Shown here piece after piece: positions 35,763 to 39,898 of a stretch of 39,898 bases of DNA (position 1 is its first letter; the number at the start of each line of letters is the position of its first letter). The stretch is taken from NCBI RefSeq assembly GCF_029868855.1, contig NZ_JARWOV010000027.1, forward strand, positions 1 through 39,898, written 5' to 3'. Position numbers and translations under genes: made by a program. The notes beneath the pieces are model-generated. The model was not told where the DNA came from. It made no database searches and worked only from the letters and a program-made list of their open reading frames with translations. The DNA is from Nocardia carnea (GTDB taxonomy: Bacteria; Actinomycetota; Actinomycetes; Mycobacteriales; Mycobacteriaceae).

Positions 35763-36977
35763 ATGGCGATCAGCCAGGTGGCGGTGTATGCGCACCTGAG
35801 CGTCACCGAAATAGAGTGCCTCGGGCGCGAACTCGACGAGATCAGGCGCGATGTCGAGGACGGGCTGGGGGCGCGCGATGCCGCGTACATCCGGCGCACC
35901 ATCGGCCTTCAGCGGACGCTGGACGCGGTCGCGCGGGCGACGATCGGATTCAGCCGCCGCCGCGGCGGCTGGCTCGCCGGAACCGGCGGGCTGGCGCTGG
36001 CCAAGATCATCGAGAACATGGAGATCGGCCACAATGTGAGCCACGGCCAGTGGGATTGGATGAACGACCCGGAGATCCACTCGACCTCCTGGGAGTGGGA
36101 TATGGCCGGATTGTCCGCCCAGTGGCGGCACTCCCACAACTACCGGCACCACGTCTTCACCAATGTGCTGGGGCTGGACGACGATATCGGCTTCGGCGTC
36201 ATGCGGGTGACGCGTGACGAACGCTGGCAACCCGGACATCTGCTGCAGCCGTTGCGCAATCTGCTGCTGGCGGTCACCTTCGAATGGGGGATCGCCTCGC
36301 AGGGCTGGTATCTCGAGCGCAAGTTCGGTCGCGGCTCGGCCGGCGGGACGGGTACGGCGCGGGCACTGGCGGCGAAGATCGCCCGGCAGGTCGGCAAGGA
36401 CTATGTGGTTTTCCCGGCGTTGAGCGGTCGCCGGTGGCGCCGGACACTGGCCGCGAACGCGACGGCGAATCTGCTCCGCAATCTGTGGGCCTACATCGTG
36501 ATCGCCTGCGGTCATTTCCCCGACGGCGCGGAGAAATTCGAACCCGAGGTGATGACGGACGAGACCCGGGCGCACTGGTACCTCCGGCAGATGCTGGGTA
36601 CCGCGAACTTCGACGCCGGTCCGGTACTCGCATTTCTCAGCGGGCATCTGTCCCATCAGATCGAACACCACCTGTTCCCCGATCTGCCGAGCAACCGGTA
36701 TCCACAGCTGGCGGTGCGGGTCCGGGCGCTGTGTGAGAAATACGATCTGCCGTACACGACCGGGTCGCTACCACGGCAGGCGGTGCTCAGTCTGCGGACC
36801 ATCCACAAACTCGCGCTCCCGGACAGCCTGCTCACCGCGACCTCCGACGATGCGCCGGAGACCGCGTCCGAACGCCGATTCGACGCCACGAGAAGTGCCG
36901 GAGGCCACCCAGCGGCGCGCGGCCTGCGCACCGCGCTGCGGCTGCGAAACGCGACTTCCGGAGGTCGCGGCGCGTAA
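35763..36977 (+). CDS. Membrane fatty acid desaturase (DesA3-like)
   Basis: 404 residues. All three histidine boxes of di-iron acyl desaturases are present: HNVSH (H90, H94), HSHNYRHH (H125, H129, H130) and HQIEHH (H298, H302, H303). The N-terminal ELDEIRRDVEDGLGARDAAYIRR and NMEIGHNVSHGQWDWM segments resemble mycobacterial DesA3-type acyl-CoA desaturases, which put a double bond into membrane-lipid acyl chains using an oxidoreductase partner not seen here. The C-terminal ~50 residues are Arg/Ala-rich and may be a linker tail. The ATG lacks a strong ribosome binding site; GTG 35748 is in frame. Its intergenic region holds operator copy 2, but that is about 370 bases away, so control is uncertain. 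Confidence 0.88.
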   Translation: MAISQVAVYAHLSVTEIECLGRELDEIRRDVEDGLGARDAAYIRRTIGLQRTLDAVARATIGFSRRRGGWLAGTGGLALAKIIENMEIGHNVSHGQWDWMNDPEIHSTSWEWDMAGLSAQWRHSHNYRHHVFTNVLGLDDDIGFGVMRVTRDERWQPGHLLQPLRNLLLAVTFEWGIASQGWYLERKFGRGSAGGTGTARALAAKIARQVGKDYVVFPALSGRRWRRTLAANATANLLRNLWAYIVIACGHFPDGAEKFEPEVMTDETRAHWYLRQMLGTANFDAGPVLAFLSGHLSHQIEHHLFPDLPSNRYPQLAVRVRALCEKYDLPYTTGSLPRQAVLSLRTIHKLALPDSLLTATSDDAPETASERRFDATRSAGGHPAARGLRTALRLRNATSGGRGA

Positions 36978-37271
36978 GGTGGAGAGGGCCCTGGCCTCGC
37001 GACCCATCCGGCGCGGGACCGGACCGTCGGATGACGCGCAATCCGGTCCGCTCGGGCCGAGTCAGGAGTATCCAACACAGCACCGGATCCGATCGGGACC
37101 CGGGCGCTGCCCACTACGCCCGATCGGGCGACCCGGTGTACGGCGGATATCGCCGTCCCACGGGCGGGCGGCGGGGCCGGGTGGCCCGCTGGTGATGCGG
37201 GAGCAGTCGCCGCCGGCGATCACCGCACACCGCGCATCGACTGCGAAACCTTCTACGACCGGAGTATCGAT

Positions 37272-37424
37272 ATGCACGAGAGCAATCTGTTCAGTCACGT
37301 CCCTGCGGAACCCGAGGCGTATACGTCCTCGACTGTCGCGAACCAGCCGGTGTTCTCCAACGCCACGACGGAGAATCGGGCCGCGGGCGACACCACTCCC
37401 GAAGATGGCGCCGAGCGGTCCTGA
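37272..37424 (+). CDS. Candidate 50-residue small protein
   Basis: A short frame, MHESNLFSHVPAEPEAYTSS... ending GAERS, with GGAG 8 bases before the ATG and about four fifths of its codons ending in G or C, as in the real genes around it. It is acidic and Ser/Thr/Pro-rich, without Cys, signal peptide or known domain. A short peptide precursor is possible but unsupported. It lies in the 635-base gap 36978-37612 between the desaturase and the cysteine desulfurase. I see no other gene in that gap. Confidence 0.4.
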   Translation: MHESNLFSHVPAEPEAYTSSTVANQPVFSNATTENRAAGDTTPEDGAERS

Positions 37425-37597
37425 AAGCACTGGCCGGACGAAGTCGCGGCCACAGATCGGCTGCCTCACCGGCAGCGCGGCCGGTCGATTATCCGGGCCC
37501 GCGCGGGGAATAACAGCGGCCGCGCGGATGTTCGCGGAGTGAGGGGATCTCGCAGTACGCCGAGGATGCCCGGAAGATATGCAGGTCAACGGTGGGA

Positions 37598-37603
37598 TAG
37601 GCT
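37598..37603 (+). promoter_or_regulatory. -10 box TAGGCT before the cysteine desulfurase gene
   Basis: TAGGCT ends 9 bases before the ATG at 37613, without a ribosome binding site. The mRNA is probably leaderless or nearly so. Confidence 0.45.
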
Positions 37604-37612
37604 TTACCGGTC

Positions 37613-38839
37613 ATGAAGTCGGCTTTTCCGGGTGCGGTCAACGGTGTGCCCACGACGGTTTACCTCGATCATGCGGCGACCACACCGATGCTGCCCGCCG
37701 CCATCGAGGCGATGAACGCTGCCTTCGGGACGGCCGGGAACGCGTCCTCGTTGCACGGATCGGGCCGAGCGGCCCGCCGGCAACTGGAGGAGGCCCGCGA
37801 ATCCATCGCCGCCGATCTCGGCGCCCGGCCGTCCGAGGTCATCCTCACCTCGGGCGGCACCGAAAGCGACAACCTCGCGGTCAAGGGTATTTTCTGGGCC
37901 CGCCGCGATGCCGATCCCCGATGTACCCGGATCCTGGCGGGTGCCACCGAACATCATGCGGTCCTCGACGCCGTGGAGTGGCTGGAACGGCACGAAGGTG
38001 CGCGGGTGACGTGGCTGCCGGTCGATTCCGACGGCATCGTCGCGCCCGAAACCCTGCGCGCCGAACTCGCCGGAGATCCCGGCGAGGTAGCGCTGATCAC
38101 CGTGATGTGGGCGAACAACGAGGTCGGCGCCGTCCAGCCGATCGAAGAACTGGCGGCCATCGCGCGTGCGGCAGGTGTGCCGATGCACAGCGACGCGGTC
38201 CAGGCCGCCGCGCAACTACCCATCGATTTCGGGGCCAGCGGGCTGGGGGCGGCGAGTTTCGCGGGCCATAAGCTCGGCGGCCCGCACGGAGTGGGTGTGC
38301 TGCTGCTCGGGCGCCAGGTGGGCTGTGTTCCGCTGTTGCACGGCGGCGGGCACGAGCGGGATCTGCGGTCGGGTACCTCCGATGTGGCCGCGGTGGCCGG
38401 ACTGGCCGCCGCGCTGCGGCAGACCGTGGCGGAAATGCCCGCCCGGACAAAGGAACTGATCGCGCTGCGCGACGAACTGATCGCCGGGGTGCGCCGGATC
38501 GCTCCGGACGCCGTGCTCAACGGCCCGCACGACGACCGCCGACTGCCGGGCAACGCCCATTTCACCTTCCCCGGATGTGAGGGTGATTCGCTGCTGATGC
38601 TGTTGGACGCCGCAGGGGTGGAATGCTCCACCGGTTCGGCGTGCACGGCCGGGGTCGCGTCGCCGAGCCATGTGCTGATCGCAATGGGGGTCGAGCCCCG
38701 GGAAGCGCGCGGATCGCTGCGGTTCTCGCTCGGGCACACCTCACAGCAGGCCGATGTCGAGGCGCTGCTGGAAGTATTACCGCAAGTGGTGGAACGAGCC
38801 AGAGCCGCCGGCCTGGCCGGTGCGAGAGGAGGTGCGTAG
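37613..38839 (+). CDS. iscS: Cysteine desulfurase (IscS/NifS class V aminotransferase)
   Basis: 408 residues. It removes sulfur from cysteine to form alanine and an enzyme persulfide. YLDHAATTP at about 17-25, [17 protein letters not shown] and EHHAV are the PLP-pocket motifs. The PLP Lys is K220 in [14 protein letters not shown], and the catalytic Cys is C344 in STGSACTAG. The gene overlaps no other, but mnmA begins 3 bases after its stop, so the sulfur can pass to tRNA thiolation. It matches Rv3025c in position. The symbol iscS follows mycobacterial usage; a tRNA-dedicated homolog is also possible. Confidence 0.92.
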   Translation: MKSAFPGAVNGVPTTVYLDHAATTPMLPAAIEAMNAAFGTAGNASSLHGSGRAARRQLEEARESIAADLGARPSEVILTSGGTESDNLAVKGIFWARRDADPRCTRILAGATEHHAVLDAVEWLERHEGARVTWLPVDSDGIVAPETLRAELAGDPGEVALITVMWANNEVGAVQPIEELAAIARAAGVPMHSDAVQAAAQLPIDFGASGLGAASFAGHKLGGPHGVGVLLLGRQVGCVPLLHGGGHERDLRSGTSDVAAVAGLAAALRQTVAEMPARTKELIALRDELIAGVRRIAPDAVLNGPHDDRRLPGNAHFTFPGCEGDSLLMLLDAAGVECSTGSACTAGVASPSHVLIAMGVEPREARGSLRFSLGHTSQQADVEALLEVLPQVVERARAAGLAGARGGA

Positions 38840-38842
38840 CGT

Positions 38843-39898
38843 ATGCGCGTACTCGCCGCGATGAGTGGTGGAGTCGATTCGGCGGTGGCGGCGGCACGGG
38901 CTGTCGACGCCGGACACGAGGTGGTGGGGGTCCATCTGGCGCTGTCGAGCGCGCCGGGCACCCTGCGGACCGGCTCCCGGGGTTGCTGCTCCAAGGAAGA
39001 CGCCGGTGACGCCCGCCGGGCCGCCGATGTGCTCGGTATCCCGTTCTACGTCTGGGATTTCGCCGACCGCTTCAAAGAAGACGTGATCGACGATTTCGTC
39101 GCCGCCTACGCCGCGGGCGAGACCCCGAACCCCTGCCTGCGCTGCAACGAGAAGATCAAATTCTCCGCCCTCGCCGACCGGGCGGTGGCTCTCGGTTTCG
39201 ACGCGGTGGTCACCGGGCACTATGCGCGCCTGGCCGACGGTGTGCTGCGCCGGGCCCTTGACGCGGACAAGGACCAGTCCTACGTCCTCGCGGTACTGAC
39301 CGCCGAACAGCTGAAGCGGGCCATGTTCCCGGTGGGTGACACGCCGAAACCGCAGATCCGCGCCGAAGCCGCCGAACGCGGCCTGGCGGTGGCGGACAAA
39401 CCCGACAGCCACGACATCTGCTTCATCCCCTCCGGCGACACCCGCGCCTTCCTCGGCGCGAAAATCGGGATCCGGCCGGGCGCGATCGTGGACTCCGGTG
39501 GCGCCGAACTCGGCCGCCACGACGGAGTGCACGGGTTCACCATCGGCCAGCGCAAGGGTCTCGGGCTGCCCGGGCCCGGTCCGGACGGCAAACCGCGCTA
39601 CGTCACCGAGATCGATCCGGACTCCGGCACCGTGCAGGTGGGGTCGGCCGACGATCTGCAGGTGTGGTCCATCGACGCCGAACGGGCGGTCTGGACCGGC
39701 GGCACGGCGCCAATCGGACCCGTAGACTGCGTGGTGCAGGTTCGGGCGCACGGCGGTACCGCCCCCGCGCCCCCCGCCCCGGGGGCACCCCGGCGGTACC
39801 CCCCCGGGGGCGGGCCCGCGCCCCACCCGGGTGGGGGTTGGGGCCACCCCCCCCCGACCCCCGCCGCCCCCCGCTCCCGGGGGGCCGGGGGCGGTACC
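38843..39898 (+). CDS. mnmA: tRNA-specific 2-thiouridylase MnmA (3' end missing or corrupted)
   Basis: Uses ATP and persulfide sulfur to thiolate U34 of tRNAs for Lys, Glu and Gln. The PP-loop SGGVDS is at 8-13, C98 lies in TPNPCLRCN and C193 in DSHDICFIP (the two catalytic cysteines), and the [10 protein letters not shown] motif follows. ATG 38843 follows an AGGAGG site by 10 bases, and the gene comes 3 bases after the cysteine desulfurase stop. The frame stays open to the edge, but from about 39755 the translation becomes Pro/Gly/Ala-only in a G/C-only smear, so only about the first 305 residues can be trusted. Confidence 0.92.
   Translation, partial: MRVLAAMSGGVDSAVAAARAVDAGHEVVGVHLALSSAPGTLRTGSRGCCSKEDAGDARRAADVLGIPFYVWDFADRFKEDVIDDFVAAYAAGETPNPCLRCNEKIKFSALADRAVALGFDAVVTGHYARLADGVLRRALDADKDQSYVLAVLTAEQLKRAMFPVGDTPKPQIRAEAAERGLAVADKPDSHDICFIPSGDTRAFLGAKIGIRPGAIVDSGGAELGRHDGVHGFTIGQRKGLGLPGPGPDGKPRYVTEIDPDSGTVQVGSADDLQVWSIDAERAVWTGGTAPIGPVDCVVQVRAHGGTAPAPPAPGAPRRYPPGGGPAPHPGGGWGHPPPTPAAPRSRGAGGGT
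39755..39898. other. Unreliable G/C-only contig end
   Basis: The last ~130-145 bases are long runs of C and G with almost no A or T, unlike the gene they should continue. The normal conserved MnmA C-terminus does not appear. Like the poly-C at the left edge, this is probably a sequencing or assembly artefact. Confidence 0.75.

Overview
The window is a high-GC actinobacterial contig, most likely Nocardia or a close relative. The strong G/C bias at third codon positions, the mycobacterial-type gene order and the -10 boxes of TANNNT form (often TAGGCT) all point that way. It looks like a whole draft contig. The first ~60 bases are almost pure C and the last ~130 are a G/C-only smear, so both ends are probably unreliable, and the last gene (mnmA) runs off the right edge.

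The backbone matches, from memory of family and gene order, the M. tuberculosis block Rv3042c to Rv3024c: serB, ABC ATPase, NUDIX, crotonase, methyltransferase, THUMP-like protein (74-7510); hexapeptide acyltransferase and PQQ-like lipoprotein (13433-15626); glycosyltransferase, GH57 and methyltransferase on the minus strand, which resemble the methylglucose lipopolysaccharide genes (15727-19309); etfB and etfA (19505-21286); an OlsB/OlsA-like acyltransferase pair (32850-34605); cysteine desulfurase and mnmA (37613-end).

Three accessory stretches interrupt this backbone. The first (7752-13397) holds a GNAT gene whose 3' tail recurs as decayed repeats, a translationally coupled pair of a P-loop NTPase and a membrane-anchored type 1 periplasmic-binding-fold protein, a small secreted peptide and a DUF1697 gene. 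The second (21467-32546) holds gdhA, an SDR, an acyl-CoA synthetase, a WYL regulator divergent from a RidA protein, a DUF4177 protein, a secretory lipase, two small unknown proteins, and a LysR regulator divergent from an NDH-2-type oxidoreductase. The third (34716-37424) holds an Asn/Asp-rich secreted protein flanked by two copies of one operator, a fatty acid desaturase and a possible 50-residue protein.

Much of the window concerns acyl-CoA, lipid and redox metabolism: crotonase, electron transfer flavoprotein, acyl-CoA synthetase, desaturase, ornithine-lipid-like acyltransferases and lipase. The best candidate for an undescribed system is the NTPase plus periplasmic-binding-fold pair (8686-12182). 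The best regulatory find is the repeated palindrome at 34683-34700 and 35377-35394, the second copy filling a promoter spacer exactly. No tRNA, rRNA, CRISPR array, insertion sequence or prophage gene was recognised.
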